Shown one piece after another: positions 1 to 13,978 of a DNA stretch of 64,000 nucleotides. Position numbers and translations under genes: made by a program. The DNA is from Eremophila alpestris peregrina. Taxonomy: Eukaryota; Chordata; Aves; Passeriformes; Alaudidae. Where the stretch lies: NCBI GenBank assembly GCA_009792885.1, contig WMCF01000114.1, forward strand, positions 562,520-626,519, given 5' to 3'. The notes below the pieces were generated by a model, which was not told the DNA's origin, did no database searches, and saw nothing but the letters and a program-made list of their open reading frames with translations. Numbering within the stretch: the first letter of the stretch is position 1; every line of letters starts with the position of its first letter.

Positions 1-190
1 TCCACCCAAGGCTGCTCCAGGGCATCAGGAACCTGCTGTTCCACCCAATGCTGCTCCAGGGCACCCAGCCTGCTGTTCCATCCAAAGGGTGCTCCAGGGC
101 ACCCAGCCTGCTGTTCCACCCGAGGGTGCTCCAGGGCACCCAGCCTGGTGCTCCATCCAAGGGTGCTCCAGGGCACCAGGAACCTGCTGT
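1..190. repeat. Minisatellite of 37-39-bp units at the left edge
   Basis: Five consecutive units at 1-39, 40-76, 77-114, 115-151 and 152-190, each built as TCCA(C/T)CCAAGGGTGCTCCA-like followed by GGGCACC and a CCTGCTGT end. A degenerate start of a sixth follows at 191. The array runs off the left edge, so total copy number is unknown. There are no unique spacers, so it is not a CRISPR array. Confidence 0.9.
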
Positions 191-350
191 TTCATCCAAA
201 GGGGTTGTGCTGTGCAATGAACAGGGCAGGCACTGCCCTGCAAAGCTACTTCACACCTGGCAACAGTAAAACACTTCCTGTGCATTTTGCCTCCCTTACC
301 CCAGACACATAAACTACATACATTATATACATATATATTTATATGTTTTG

Positions 351-379
351 AAAAAAAAAAGTGTGTGTGTGTGTGTGTG
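351..379. repeat. A10 followed by (GT)n microsatellite
   Basis: Ten A followed directly by about nine GT repeats, flanked on the left by an AT-rich (TATA)-like stretch. Confidence 0.95.
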
Positions 380-3300
380 AACATACAAACATATGTACCA
401 TCAGCTTCCCACCAACTGTTCAGAACAAAGACAAGCTTTGTTTCAGTGGGCGATAAAGACTGACCAAAAATAAAAAATCAGGAACTAAGAGTTTCTGGCT
501 ACTGAATGTAACAGCATTTATGTATTTATAGTCGAAATGTTTTTGTTGGAATGCTGCCACTCATGGCAGAATTTCTCACTGGAAATTTTTGTGATGGGAA
601 TTACTGGTCCCAGAGAGGTACCTCCTGGCCCTGCTGGGGTGAGCTGACACAAACAGATCTCAACTTCATTTTCAAGCACATTGCAGCACAGCTCCCAGGA
701 AAATGGACAGAGCATCAAAAGAAAACATACCTGTCCTTTTCACAGTGCTGCCCAATCTATAGACAGTAGCCAGCTCACCCTGTCACAGCCCTGAAAACAG
801 AGGGCAGTGCAAAGGCAGGGTTACCTCTGGAGACAGCTCATCCCAACCTATGATGCTCTTGTTTTTACTACCAAAATAACCCTTCAAAATGTTAAGCAGG
901 ACAATGTAAGGCCTTTCAGAAGCAGATGAAAGAAGCTGGCTCAGAGATGCCCCAGTTTCCACAAAGAAGAGCTGAAAGCTGCCCTCAGGTGAGCAGGCAG
1001 GCAGGGGAGAGAGGCAGCAGGGAGGGCTCTTGCACATTAACTCCCTCTGTGCAGTTTGTGATCTGACGTGTTTGATGAGACAGACACTCTCTCCACAGCT
1101 ACTTGGAGACTGCTACAAACAGGAGGAACAGACTCAAAAGCAAACATCAGCCTCTCATTTCTAAGGTTCCTCACTTCTTAAAGGAAGAGATGTTTTCCAG
1201 GGAAATGTGGCCAAGACCCACAGGCTGGTGCCAGAGCTGAAGCCCCAATGGGAGAGGCCCCTGGGCCCCTGCCACCCTCTGGTGACATCAGACCTGCTCT
1301 GCCCAGCCCAGGTGGCAGCAAACGACCTCTTTCCCCTTTCCTTACCTTGGAGGCATCATTCCTGTCCCAGACTAGGACACCCCAGCATCACTGAGGCACC
1401 CGTGGGGACCCAGACAGGTGGGGATTCCACCTGAGCTCCACTGAGGTGCAGGAACAGGGGCAGAGCCAGGAGCCTGCAGCCCCTCTCCCTCCTGCTCCAC
1501 CCCCAGCCAATGGGGACTCCTCCAGATACTGACTTTTTTATTCCCAGCCACATTCAGCCCGATAACTGCCAAGACCAAATTGCTTTGGGGGAGCTACAAT
1601 TTCCAGGAGAAATTAATCTAAGAGAATCTTTATTTCTCCTTCATCCCAGCTGCTGAAAGACCCACAGCACCTCGATTCACCGCCAGCTCCCTGCACTGAA
1701 GGATCACTGTAATCAGTTTGCTGCTACTCCTCCAGCAAATAAAGGGATGAGCAAGCTAAAAAGTATCACATTTTTCCTCTCCTTCTGCAAACAACGGGCA
1801 GCAACTCTGACAAGCCACAAAGAACAGAAAAAAAAGAAACAAAAAAATCATATTACCAGAGGAAATTTAAGGGCTCTCCGACATAAACTGCTAGGACAAG
1901 AAAGTCATGCTGGATGTCAAGTGTTTCACAAAAACAGCCTTCCCCAGACACTTGTCATCACAGAAAGAGTGCAGCTGGTAGGGGTGAAGAGGAAGGAGAA
2001 GATCTCCAGACACTGAAGCAAGGCTGAGAAGATGTTTAATGCTCTGCAAGTGAACCATATCCAAAAGGTGCCAGGTTGCTGTGGTGGTTAATGCACTGCT
2101 GCTCCTGCGGTGGGACTCCAGGGAGGGCTTGGAGAGGCTTCAGGAGGACAGAGCAACTCAAAGGGCAAAAGCATATCCCGCTAAAAGAAAAGCTGTGTTT
2201 GAAGAATGGTAGGGAGGGGAAATAAGCCCTCAATGATTTGCTACTTGCTAGGGCGGCTCCTTCTTTGCATGACCAAAGGCACTGTGAGACATCCCACCTC
2301 TTGCTGCCAAAGATGAGTTCTGCTCCCTACAAAACAATCCTGGCTCCAGGAGAAGTGCCCAAGCCTTGAGTTCATGGGAGAAGCAAAGCAGAGCTTTGCT
2401 CTGGAAGAAGTTATTAAACAAACCCCCAAATTATGAGGGAGGAAAGAAAAAAATCAACAGCAACCATTCTGATGGAGCAGCAATTTAGGCAGTGAGGTTA
2501 AAAATGCAGCCAGCCAGGCCAAGGGGATCAGTTAGCCCAGTCCTGCAAAATACTGCATAAAATCACATGGAAAAACCTGACTAAAAATGTGTCTGCATCC
2601 CCCAGCCCAGCAGATGGAAAGGCCACCAGCCTTTTTCCCAGTGAATAAATGACCATTTAAAAGCAGCTACCTCAGCTTGGGGCTGGAAGTGTCCCCAGAA
2701 CTAAGAGCCCATGGATGGAGCAGTGCACAGCCTGCTCTAACAGCTCTTCACCCAGGATAACCAATCTGCACCAGCCTGGAAAAATCCATGAAGCCTGTTC
2801 CATAGGCTGCTGCCCTGCTGGTGCCACTACACACCTCCTTTCCCACATGATCCCCACCCCCTCCAACAGAATTGTTTACAAACAGGGTATTCTAAAATCC
2901 AGAAAATCCATCACAGCTGATTTCCATCTCTTCTTGCCTAGGAATGCCTGGCTCCCCAGCAAGGGGAGAATCAGACTTGGCAGCAGTGTTTTCCTGAAGA
3001 GCAGTTCATGCCTTCAAGGTGTGAATTTCCAAAGGACAAAAATCAAAATATTAACACACAAAAATGCTGTACCACATGTTCAACAATATTCTAGAGAATT
3101 CATTAACCAGATACACCACTTGCAAGAAGCCAGCCTATTAATTTTCTGCCTTGATCGAGCTTGGGAATTTTTTTGGCTAAGAGGAATGGGAAAGGTTGGG
3201 GTCAAAACCATCCCTGGGCAGAGGCAGAGACAGGTATTTCAGCTGAGTAAATGGGCTTTCCTCTTTTCATTGTTTTAAACACAATATTCTAAGAGCTGGA

Positions 3301-6023
3301 CGTATTTTATACATAAAGGAACATAAGGCCCTTCCTCCCCTCCCTGGGCTGAGCAGAGGACAAACATTCATTTGCTTTTCCATGAAAGAACAGAAGGAAA
3401 AGTGACAGCAGTGGCAGAAGGGCAGCATGTCCTACAGATGTGCATGAGGGGAGGATGGACAGACACATCCACAGCTCTGCAAAGCATCCCACTGCCACTT
3501 ACACAATGATCCCTTCTCTGCTCCATTTTCCTTGGCAGTGCCACTTTGCTGACCCTACAGAAAGGGCTGGGCCAGCTCCCTTTCCAGTGGACCATTTCAG
3601 AAGAGGCCATGGGTAGTTCCTTGCGCTCTGCAACCCAAGGGGAAGCCACAGCTCGCTCTTCCCTTGCGTGGGCAGCAGGGGAAAAGCACCCACCTGTCAC
3701 AAAGAGCACCTGCACATCTTGGGGTTTTGCCTGCCATTGTCCTGCTAATCCTTCATTCTGCTGGGAAGAGTCAGAGGCAGATCCACACACAAGCTCCAGA
3801 CACACTGACTCTGCTGCAGTGTGCAGGCACGATTGCTTTCAGACGCTCACCCCAGTGCCTGGCTGCACACAGGATATTGGAATACAGAAAGGAATTCCTT
3901 TCCTCGGGTAAAACAGGCTCTGCACTAGGACTCAGTGCCCTGCCAGCTCATGGGGCCAGCACAGGAACAGAGCACAGGCAGCAAATACCCAGATGGGAAA
4001 GGATGGAGGCATGACACAGACCATGGGGGAGAGGAGGCTTGAAAGTTGCCTGAGGGGAGGGAAAGTCCTCATTCAGTCTTGGTCGATTTTCTTTGGAATT
4101 TCAGGTCTTGCTGAGGACATGATGAAAATGGCTGCTGTCCATTTATTATGGACAAATATTATCCCTGTTTGGTACTGAATGGCTAAGGAACAGTTCTCCT
4201 ACAAAGAGGTGGTGGACAGAAGCCTGGCTGGGCACAATGTCTGGTCCAAGGTTTGGAAATCAAGTTCAAAGGCCACAGTGAGTCAGAGCAGGGAAACCTC
4301 CCAAGCACCTGTGGCTGAGCCAAGTCTCCCCAACTACACAGCACAGAGCCTTTGGACACAGCACTGGAGGAGCTGTTCACAAGAACCATACCTGGTGAGA
4401 TGCTACTTTTGGAATTGCTCATTAATACAGGAGGTTATAAAAATATAAATGTGACATTATTGCTCCTTCATCACCCTTGTCTTGCTGAAGATGACAGAAG
4501 TGAGAAAATTAAAGGTGTCATGTCACACCTCGATCTCTTCCTGAGTTGCACATTGCCTCAGCAGAGATGGGCTCAGCTCATGGCCCTTTTCTGCTTCATC
4601 AGCTTTGGAAACAGCTCTGAGTCCTCCACAAATCCTTTCTCCTGCATTTCTGAAACACAGGGGTTTGAAGTATTTCATTTTAGGTGCAGCAGGGCCTGAC
4701 ATACAGGGGACAGAGATTGGCAAGTGTCTAAATATATACACACCCAACAGGAAAAGAAGCGTGGGGTGACTAAAAATAGTAGATGTGGTTTCGATGACTG
4801 ACAAGTGAGGAGAGAAATGCAATGCAAAGGGATGCAGTTTGGAGAGCAGTGCCATCTAAAATATGTTATCACTCTCTGGGACACTGTTCAAGGGAGCAGC
4901 AGCCTGAGCTCTCAATGTTTGATGTACTGACAAAACTGCAGACACTGCCATGGCTTCCTCAAAGGATGCAGGCTCCAAACTTAAGAAACCCTCATCAGAA
5001 CAATATAACTTACCTTGCTGTTCACTCATTTCTGATTGCCAAAGGCCAATATGGATTTTGGGAAAAGAAAAAAATCAGTTCAGGGTCGCTACCTCCAGCA
5101 CATCAAGTCCCATATTTACAGCAAAATCAGCTACTGCTTAACAAAACACGAGGGCTTGCAATAGTGGCACCTCCACTGACTGCAAGTGCAAAAACCCCAC
5201 AGCTGATTGCTGGAAAAGGGCCATGCTGCCACTTACAGTGGTGTAAGCTGGAAGGGACTGACCTCTCCTCTGATGTGATGGCTTAGCTTTGAGTCCCCTC
5301 TTGGGAAAGTGACCCCCATGCCTGCACCAAGAGCCTGCTCTTCCTGCACCCCACTGCCAGCACCCCTACTCCCCACAGTGCTGGGCACTGCTGGCACCCA
5401 CTGCTGCTCCCCTGCTCCAGGAAAAGCACTGGAGAGTTTGTGGGGTAAGCTGTAAGGTGCAGAAATCCAGAGCTGCCTCCCAAAGACACGTCTGTACTCA
5501 GGAATTCCAACACAGGGGAGCTCAGTGGTGGAGAGCCCCCAGGGATGGCCAGAGCAAGCTGGGTGGGCAGGCAGGCTCCAGACTGGAGCACCTGCCAAGC
5601 TCTGCAGAAGGGAGGGGAGAGACTACACACAGGAAAAAGGCAGACAAAGGAAGACAAGAAGAGGGAGAGAAACAGAGAGATAAAACATCACAGCAAAGGC
5701 ATCCTGGCATCCATCAAAGCAACCCTGACACTCCAAAGAAGGCTCCTGTGCCAGATGAACAAAAATGAGTCCTGTCCTCAAGATAAGTTATGCCTGGGGA
5801 GAGGAGAGGAAGCAAAATGAGAACACCAGGTGAGCCCACAGGGGAACACTGCCTGAGCAACTGCCCTGCCTGAGAGGGGACAAAGCTCACCACCAGCAGA
5901 GAGAGGTGTCTCATGGAACCCACACATGGAAGGAGAGTCCTTCCAGGCTGAAGGGCACTTCTGATGCTCTAGGTCAGAAAAGGAAATGTGCATGCAGACA
6001 GAGAGGAAAACACACATATATTA

Positions 6024-6047
6024 ATATATATATATATATATATATAT
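6024..6047. repeat. (AT)n microsatellite
   Basis: About 12 AT dinucleotides preceded by CACACATATATTA. Simple repeat only. Confidence 0.95.
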
Positions 6048-8865
6048 GGCACAGTTTCCAAGGCAACCAAAGTCCCTGCTCACAGTCTTTAAGCAGTTCT
6101 TGCACTGGCCACCCAACAGCATTTCCACAGAGAACACAAATGATGACTTTTGGACACAAAGGTGCCTGGAAGCAAAAAAACCCCAAAAGCAGGACTGTAA
6201 TTAAGAGACCATCACAGCTGAAGGCATAAAAGTTGCCATAAATGAATCTAATCACACCTTTGAGTGACAACACAGCACATGACTAGCAACACAGCCACCT
6301 GCCTCAGGAGTCACTTCACAGTGCTGGAAATTAGAATATCAAAACCAACCACTGGCTAATTAAAACCCCCAGCTTTGTTGCTATACGACAAAGACAGCAG
6401 GATGTTAAAAATGCAGCCTAGCATGTGGGAGCTCCTAAGCACTCATATTTTCCTTCTCCCTCATCAGCAAGAGAGATATAAAACCCCCTCTTTTCTCCTT
6501 TTTTTCATCCCTTTCTGGAACTAAGGGGCTGTTTCTCCTCCCTCTTTGCACAGGGGTGAGGAATTAATTTCCATTTTTTTTAAATTTTGGTTTTTTTGGC
6601 AGAGGCACAACAACTTCCAGCTGGAATGATTCCAGCCTCCCTCTCCTTTTTCCCAGGAGTACAATCATTCAGAGCATTAGCAGAGCCAACAAAGCCCCTG
6701 CTAAAAACAAGGCTGTTCTTACCACGCTCACAGCTGAAGCCCTGAGCATCATGTTGAACAGAGAGGCAGGCAGGGAGAAAATAAACAGCTGTGACAAAGT
6801 GGCAAAAAAATATCCCAACTTGGGCATTTAACAGCCTGACTGCCAAAATACTGATTCTGATAAACACAGCCTGATTTCCAGCCACTCACTACAATGATGG
6901 GGAAAATCAGTCCCTGGCACAAAGCAGCTAAAAGGCTGGAGCACCTGGGCAGACCTCACCTGGGAGAGGGAAGGAGCCAGCACAGCCATGTGAAGGCCAC
7001 GGATTGTGTAGGGTTTTTTTACAAAAGACTCCCTGAAGTGGGAGATGGCATTAAAAGGATGGGAATTTTCCCCAGAAGAAGAATGGAGGTTCAGCTTTGG
7101 CACTGGGTCTCAAAACCTCTAGAGCAATGAAAGGCAAAAGGCAGCTCAAGCAAGAGCGAGGCAGAGCAGCTGCTCTGGGAATAGGGGAAGCTCTTAAACT
7201 GAGAGGCTGGCAAATTTAAAGAGAGCCTTGACTCAAAGGTAAAGACATATGCAGGTGGGCAGACACCTGACTCCTTAAAAGACCTCTCACAAATGCCAAA
7301 AATATTCAAGAACACTGCAAAACTGAGGTAAGGAAATGCCAACAGCTTCCAGCTTTCTCTTGGTGTAGCTGAGTCTTCCTTCTCCCAGGTAAAGGGAAGA
7401 GAAGCTGCTACCAAAACCAGATTGTTCACTTCTACCATCATACACGGCTTGGAAGAAGCAAGCCATTAGCCTGGGTCCCCACCAAGGTGCTGAGCTGTCC
7501 CTCAGGACACACACCCCTTTTCCCAGGCTGCAGTTGTACAACACAAACCCACCTACCAACCCAGGCAAGTGGCCCTGGGCACAAGCCAAGAGAGACAGAG
7601 GCTGATTTTGCAAGAGTTGTGAAGGATTGGGTGCTGCAGCAACACAGCTGAAAGCAGAAAATGTGACAGGGAGAAGACACATCAAAAGGTTTCACACGAT
7701 TTCACCTGAAGGTTTTCACCTCCAGTGATGCCTTTGGATGCTAATGAAGCACCAGAGCAGAGCAACAGCTGGGCCCAGGACTCACTTGGACACTGCCACT
7801 GGGCTCTCACATTGCTTCCCCCAGAGAGCTTCATGTGTGGAGAGCTTTTGGGTGTGTACAATTTAAAACCACAGCACCCACCTCAGAGCTTGCACAGCAA
7901 AGGCAGACAGAGATGGTCAGATCAGCCATTCTGGATCTCACCAAGAGCAAGCCAAGCACTGCTGATCTGGCTATGGCCAATGCAGCCAGCACTGTTCCTC
8001 CTCACTCTTGCTCTAGATGTGACTGATTCCCAAAAAGCTGGAAGGAAGGACAGAGCCATGCCCAAGATGCCCAAGAACACCCAAGGTCCTGCCTTCTGCT
8101 GCTTCTGCAGACAAGAGGGGCAGGCACAGCCATAAACTTGCATTGATCACTCTGAGCAGAGGGGCAGAGTCCAGGAGGGCAATTTCAATCATCTTCAAGG
8201 AACCAGACTTCAGGTTACAGCATTTGTTTCTTCCCTGAAAACCAAGACTTGCAGTATCACACCATAAAATGAAGTCACTGCTCCCTTCTGGAACACTTGA
8301 CAGCTATTATCTCTTCTCTCAGCAACAGCATAGGAAAACTCTAACAGTCAATCCTACACTTGGAAATTTACCACAAATAAAAGGTGTCTAGTTTAACAGC
8401 AAGAGAGAGCAGGCAAATTTACCCTTCCCTTTGTTGTTCAAACTGACTTCAAAGGTAGGGCATGGCACCAAGGAAGACAACTCTGAAAAGCAAGTGCAGA
8501 GAGATGAGAAAACCCAGCACCCTCACACTGTCCTCCCTCAAACAGTAGCACTGGCCTTAAAAAAAAACCCCAAACATTCCTGGGTTCTCACACATCACTT
8601 GGAAAGAACATATGTATCTACAAGTGAAAATGCCTTTTCCATCTCCTGTAAACCTTGCAATGAGCAAACATTTGGTAGCACAAAATCAGGAACTGCAGAG
8701 TGGCACACAAGGACACCTCATCCTCCATCTCTCCAGGCCTGGCTGCAGTGCTCTGCTGTATGCAGCTCCCTTCCTCTGGGCTTCTGTCCCATACTTACTT
8801 TTGGTTCATTTGGTTCATTGAAACTCTTTTTTTCAAAGATATTTCTTTGCTTTCTGTGTTTTGCC

Positions 8866-8882
8866 AAAAAAAAAAAAAAAAA
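8866..8882. repeat. A17 homopolymer
   Basis: A run of 17 A with no recognisable retroelement body in front of it. Confidence 0.9.
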
Positions 8883-11800
8883 CCCTCACCAAAACTGCTG
8901 TGCCCAAAGTGTGTAAATGCAACAGGCTCTTCCCATGTGAAAAGCTCCTCCATGCAAAGCTGGGCTGGCTCCAGCTCTCCCCCAGCTTTGGGAGAACACA
9001 TACCTCTAGACAGATACTTCCAGTTCCTTTGTCTCCAGTTCTTCAGTCTACATCTCTTTGGAGAAAAACAGCTACATGTTTCAAAATTCAGTTGCATTTA
9101 TAACGTTTCTGCTTAGAATAGACATTCTCTGTCCTAATCCCTCTGCCAGTTTTAGCCAGATCCTTTGTCATACTCAGCTGGAATATCAAATATTTATGTC
9201 CAATGTCCAGTAAGACACTGAAGTCTAGTATTTCACTAGAGCAGATCCTGCAAGGGTCCAGAGACCATTTTTTTTTCCAGTTCAGACCTTTTCTTCTGCT
9301 TCCAGGGCATCCCCAAACCACAGAGAACCAAAACCAAATGACAGTGCTTCTCTTTAAGCTGACAACTCTGTGAAGGCCACAAAAAGAAGTCATCACTTCA
9401 GCCCATGTGGTTATAAGAGGGCTGGAGAAAGACCAGGAGTAACCTTCTGTTACAGGAGGCTGCTTCTTAAAATTGGGATCTACCATATTCAGCTCTCTAA
9501 CCTGAACTAGGTGAGAGCCCCTGCAGCTTGAGAGCCTCAAGCCTGGAGTCAAGCCTGCAAACATGTCAATGAGCACAATCAATCCACACTGCTGCCAGCA
9601 AGTTTTCCCTTCCTCTCTCTGAATTTACAGCCTGCTTTGTGAAAAAGCCTCTTTAAAAGACTCTTCCTCACATCCCCTTCCCTCGCCATCTGTCTCCCAC
9701 CTCACAACATTCTGCAAAGAAGTCGCTCACAAAACCCAGCAGTGCAGTGGCATGGCAGAGTCCACAGGCTGGTGTGACTCTGCTTGATGTGCCCAAAGAG
9801 ACACTGCTCCTCCACCTGCTCCATGAGCTGGCACGCAGCTCTGGACCAGCACTGCTCAAGGTGCACCAAACCCCTGGGAGAGCCAGAAGTGGCACTGCTG
9901 TCCTGCTGCCACCATGCAGCACTGGCCCTCTGGGGCTTGCTTGAGCAAATGCAAAGCATTCTCAGCTCCCCATGCCAGGCTGAGCATCAGGAAAAGCAGG
10001 AGGGCAAGGACACAACACCAGCCCCAGCAGTGAGGCACTATCTGCCTGCTTAAGAGCTCCACACTCACAGCAGACTTGCTCCTCACCAGGTAGATGTGCA
10101 GTCACAGGGAACAAAGCTCCCTGGGCACCAGAGAGCCCACAGGGAATGTGCTCCCCATGTGTTTCCAGGCTTTGCCCTGCTATTTCTGCCAAACAGGGCA
10201 ACCACGGTGGGTATGGGAGCTGTGGCAACAAGGAGGAGGCTGGAGGCTGGGGCAGCTCAGCCATCAGCCAGGAGCTGAGGCATTCACCAGACAGAGGTGC
10301 TGAGGTGCAGCTACAAAGAGACCACACAGACACAGAAGGGTTGGATGGATCCAGTGCCAGGCAGCAAGCAGCTCCTGGTGGGGAACTTCTCCACACAACC
10401 AGGAAGGGTGTGTGGAGAAGTCTTGAGTCTCGTCAAGACTTAGGGAATGCAGATGGGATGAAAGACATAAAATCAAAGCCTGTATTACTGCAACCAACCA
10501 AGAGAAAAACATCAGTCACACCCTGCAGACACCATTGTGTGCACCCTGGAAAGCCCCTCACAGCCCCCGGGCCTGGGAGCCACTGCCAACGTGTTTCCAG
10601 CAGGCTCACCAGGCCTGTGGATATGGAGAGAGCTCTCCTAGTCCTGCTTGGCCCGAAAAACCCTTCTCTCCCATCAGCCAGACCTGAGCAAACACTGCCC
10701 TGCTTTCCATGCTCATCCTTTAAGAGACAGACAGGACTGCAGGAGCTGTTTCCTTTCCCAGGGGCAGGGAAAGCAGCCCCTGGATCACACAGATGTGTTC
10801 CCACTGCCTGCAAACCCCCATCCCCCAGACACCAGCCTGTGCTGCAGTGTTGGCTGTAAGGCACAATTCCCCCAGGCAGCCAGCACCAAATGTTGGGCAC
10901 AGCCCCCGGCCAGGGGCAGCCAAAGCCCACTCTGGACAGAGAGAGGGCTGAGAGGTGCTTCTGCCCTCCAGCACTTTCATCTGCCCCAGGTGAGGCAGAA
11001 GATTTTAGTGAAACCCCTTCTCCTCTGACTCTTGTGCTGTCTCTGCCAAATAATGAGCAAGGCATCAAAACAACAACAAAAAAAAAAACCAAAAAATGCA
11101 ACCCACGTTTTGACTAGAGAGCTCCAGTCATCAGTTTTATTTGGTTCCTATGGATCTATCACAACCACAAGGAGTGTATTTCCCAGAGCAGTTAAAGACA
11201 CAGCCTATGTATTTACTTCCATTCCAGACTGCAAATATGGAGTTCAGTTAAAACTCACTAAATACTATTTTGCATCTGAAAAAATATTTTCCACTGAACA
11301 CAATGAATTATTTTACTGGCTGCATAACCTCAAGCTGCTTTCTGCTCGAGGCTGCTACATTCCCACAGTTCCTACTGACAAGACTGTTTCTTCTATAAGC
11401 TGTTAAAATCTTGCAAGAGTCTCAAAATGACGTGGATTTTTCTGACAGGAGTTTAAATTGCATTTTCTTCCCGATTCAAGCCAAGCTGTGCAGGGGAGAA
11501 ACAAGGCTCAGCACATGCAAGCTTGCTGTCACGACTCCTCACCTACTACTTTCCAGGACACATTAGCATCACAGACATCTTCCTGCCTGCCGCATCTTTG
11601 CATTCACCGAGCACCTGCCAAAATTCACAGGCTGCGGAAGCTGAATCATTTCCCAGCTCTGGCTCCTATCACTGGGATTGAAGTTGGGAGATCAAAGAGG
11701 AAAGGAATGCAGAGCATCTTGTTTGCATGTCACCAATGCCATTTTGCTGCGAGGCAGCTACAGAAAGACACACACAGAGAAATTATTGGCAGCAGGGGTG

Positions 11801-13767
11801 GGAGTATGGCAAGAAAGCCTGGCTACAGAAAGACCAACGCCACAAGCTGGGTGTTTTACACAGGTAAAGGTCCAGCTAAGCCCAAGCACACCAAAGAATC
11901 CACTGTCATAGTCTGAAACACATCATCAGGAAAAGGCCACCTGATGTCAGTGGATGTGCTACTCCTTAGGTGTCCTCATGCCATTGTAACCCACTTAACC
12001 CACTCCTGCCCTTATTTCATGGGTCTCAGGCTGATGTTCTTACATGTCTGTCTGCTGGAATCAAGAGACTGTTGAAGAGTCTTTGTTCTAAATTCTTAAG
12101 TTCCTTTGTAGCTCACAAAGGTGGGCTTAAAAGAACACCACCATGCCTCCCAGGAGTCAGAGAAAGGCCCAAGGCAACATAAAAACCACAAAATTTATTA
12201 TTTGCTACCTAAGCCAATTTCATACATCTGGCAGGACCTGAATCAGAATAATTTTGATTGCTGGGATCTGGCAGCTCTAATGATAAAAATAAGCTTCTAT
12301 AACTTCATTACTTTTTAAACTCCTTTTCTCACAGTGCTCATGAGAAATAGATGGATTCTGCCTGAACACATGCAGGATCAACAGAAAAACTGAGTTTCTG
12401 ACTGTAGAAAGCTGGTTTAATGGCAGGATGAGCTGAAGTCCAGTGTGATAGTCAGCTTCCAGGGCTGGACATCAGAGGCAGGAAGAAAACTAGCACCTTA
12501 GTTTGTAATTAGAAAATAAGTCAGGAAATCACTGAGAGGTCACAGCTGGCCCCAGGTCTCTGCAGAGCTCCTTGGTGTGAGATTAACAGATGCTATCATG
12601 ACAGACTGAGCACAGCCAGACCCTGGCAGCACAGCCCAGAGCTGTGAGCATATTGTATGTATGGGAGAGATCATCATGGTCTAAGTGACCCCCCAAACTC
12701 TGCAAAACAGAGCAGTCTCCTGAAGCACCTGCTACAAAGCACTTCTCCAGGGCAATTCCCACTTGTCTGGTGAGGTACATGAGGAGGAACACTCTGCAGT
12801 GCTTCAGAAACAGAGCAAAACCACAGCTCCCATATAGTTTTTTGAGTCAGAGAGATGCTAGGGTTCAATAAATGATCAGACCACGTGCATAGCCTAGGGA
12901 TTTGTGAGGAATACAGAAATGCCATTTAGGACTTCTCCTCTGAAATGGAAGCGCTGTAACAAGGCAGAATCGATGCCGTGGGTCAGGCCCAGCCCAGGAC
13001 AACACCCTCACACTACACAGTGTGGAATTCACCCAACAGATCCATCCTCGCAGCAGGGCTGGCAAGTGCGGTTCTCCAGCACCAGAGACTTCAACTCCTG
13101 CCGAACACAACAGTGCCAGGTTCACTGTCCGTACTCGAGAGGGGCACTCCCGACAGCGCCTGGCCACGGCTCACACAGTCTGGCAGCGACCACTCAACTC
13201 TGCCCCAGCCCATGGTCTGTATCTGCTACGGATGTTCCAGTGCCTTCGTTCCCCTTGTGGCGGAAGGAATCCCAACCCCTGCATGAGCACTTGTTCCACT
13301 CTCTTACCCATCACCTCAGCCCAGCAGAGCAACTCCTCATCACCGCTTCAACTCCCATCTGCAAAGCATCTAGAGCTGTGTGCTCTCAGCCCCTTGCTTC
13401 TCATCTTGCTCCAGCACCATCTGTTTTCCTCCTCTTGCCTCTTCCCCATGCCAACCCGGAGAGAGATGCTCGGATTTGAAATCCACTCATGTCTGACCAA
13501 CCCGAAATTACATTCCCGCAGGCTAAACCACCCAAAAAGGGATGAGTCCTGCTGCCGCTTCTGTGCGCTGGACATTCACTCCCGTGCCCAGGGACGGCTA
13601 CGCCGCCGCCCTGCCCCATCCCCTCCCCTCTTCTCCAAACTTCGGGTGCCCACCAAGCCCCCGAAGCGGTCGGTAAAGCCGGACACTTCTGCCGGTGCCT
13701 GTCCGAAGCAGCACCACACCTCCCGCATCTCTCGTCTCCCGCCGCCCCTCGCCCCCGCCTCACTCAC

Positions 13768-13881
13768 GGCGCCCGGGGGCAGCAGCACGGCGCCCGCCGC
13801 CCCATCGCCCCCCGCCGCCTTCTCCTTCTCCTTGTCCGGCTTCAGCGCCGCGGGCGCCTGCTGGACGCCGATCTTCACCAT
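13768..13881 (-). CDS. ITM2C: ITM2C (BRI3) first coding exon, residues 1-38; gene partial
   Basis: A 114-nt exon starting at an ATG in an excellent Kozak context (GCCATGG). It encodes MVKIGVQQAPAALKPDKEK and then an Ala/Gly-rich stretch ending VLLPPGA, followed by the donor GCC|GTGAGT. ITM2 proteins begin MVK(I/V) with a short cytosolic tail and an ILLTPA/LIIPPDA-like segment before the membrane helix; the MVKI start favours ITM2C over ITM2A or ITM2B. The family are type II membrane proteins with a BRICHOS domain, cleaved by furin-like proteases, and ITM2C is linked to APP processing. This exon covers only the cytosolic N-terminus; the transmembrane, BRICHOS and C-terminal exons are not in the window. 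Position downstream of CAB39 on the same strand matches the remembered mammalian order. Confidence 0.85.
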
Positions 13882-13978
13882 GGCCCCGCTTCGCCACCGC
13901 CGCCGCCGGCCCCGGCACCGCCCCGGGGAGGGGCCGCGCCGCGCCCGCCCTCAGCGCACCGAGCCCGCCACGGGCAGC

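Larger units (their letters stand above)
1..13767 (-). other. Presumed ITM2C intron 1 (left part of window)
   Basis: Begins at the ITM2C exon 1 donor. I looked on the minus strand for the conserved ITM2 transmembrane, BRICHOS and C-terminal segments and found none, so the next exon is probably off the left edge and the intron exceeds 13.7 kb. It holds simple repeats (351-379, 6024-6047, 8866-8882) and a minisatellite (1-190). Open frames at 2715-3278 (+), 10146-10859 (+) and 10433-11101 (-) show no recognisable domain and look like chance. An alternative is that later ITM2C exons were missed by eye. Confidence 0.6.

Noticed and set aside
1..190. CRISPR-like array
   Set aside because: Units are contiguous tandem repeats without unique spacers, in vertebrate DNA.
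2715..3278. 187-codon plus-strand open frame
   Set aside because: No domain, no splice or promoter context, and an irregular composition typical of chance frames in an intron.
10146..11101. Overlapping 237-codon (+) and 222-codon (-) frames
   Set aside because: Long frames on both strands of the same GC-richer stretch, with no motif in either; the usual sign of compositional openness.
13768..13881. ITM2A or ITM2B as the identity of the short exon
   Set aside because: ITM2B begins MVKV with a different tail; MVKI plus the CAB39 neighbourhood fits ITM2C.
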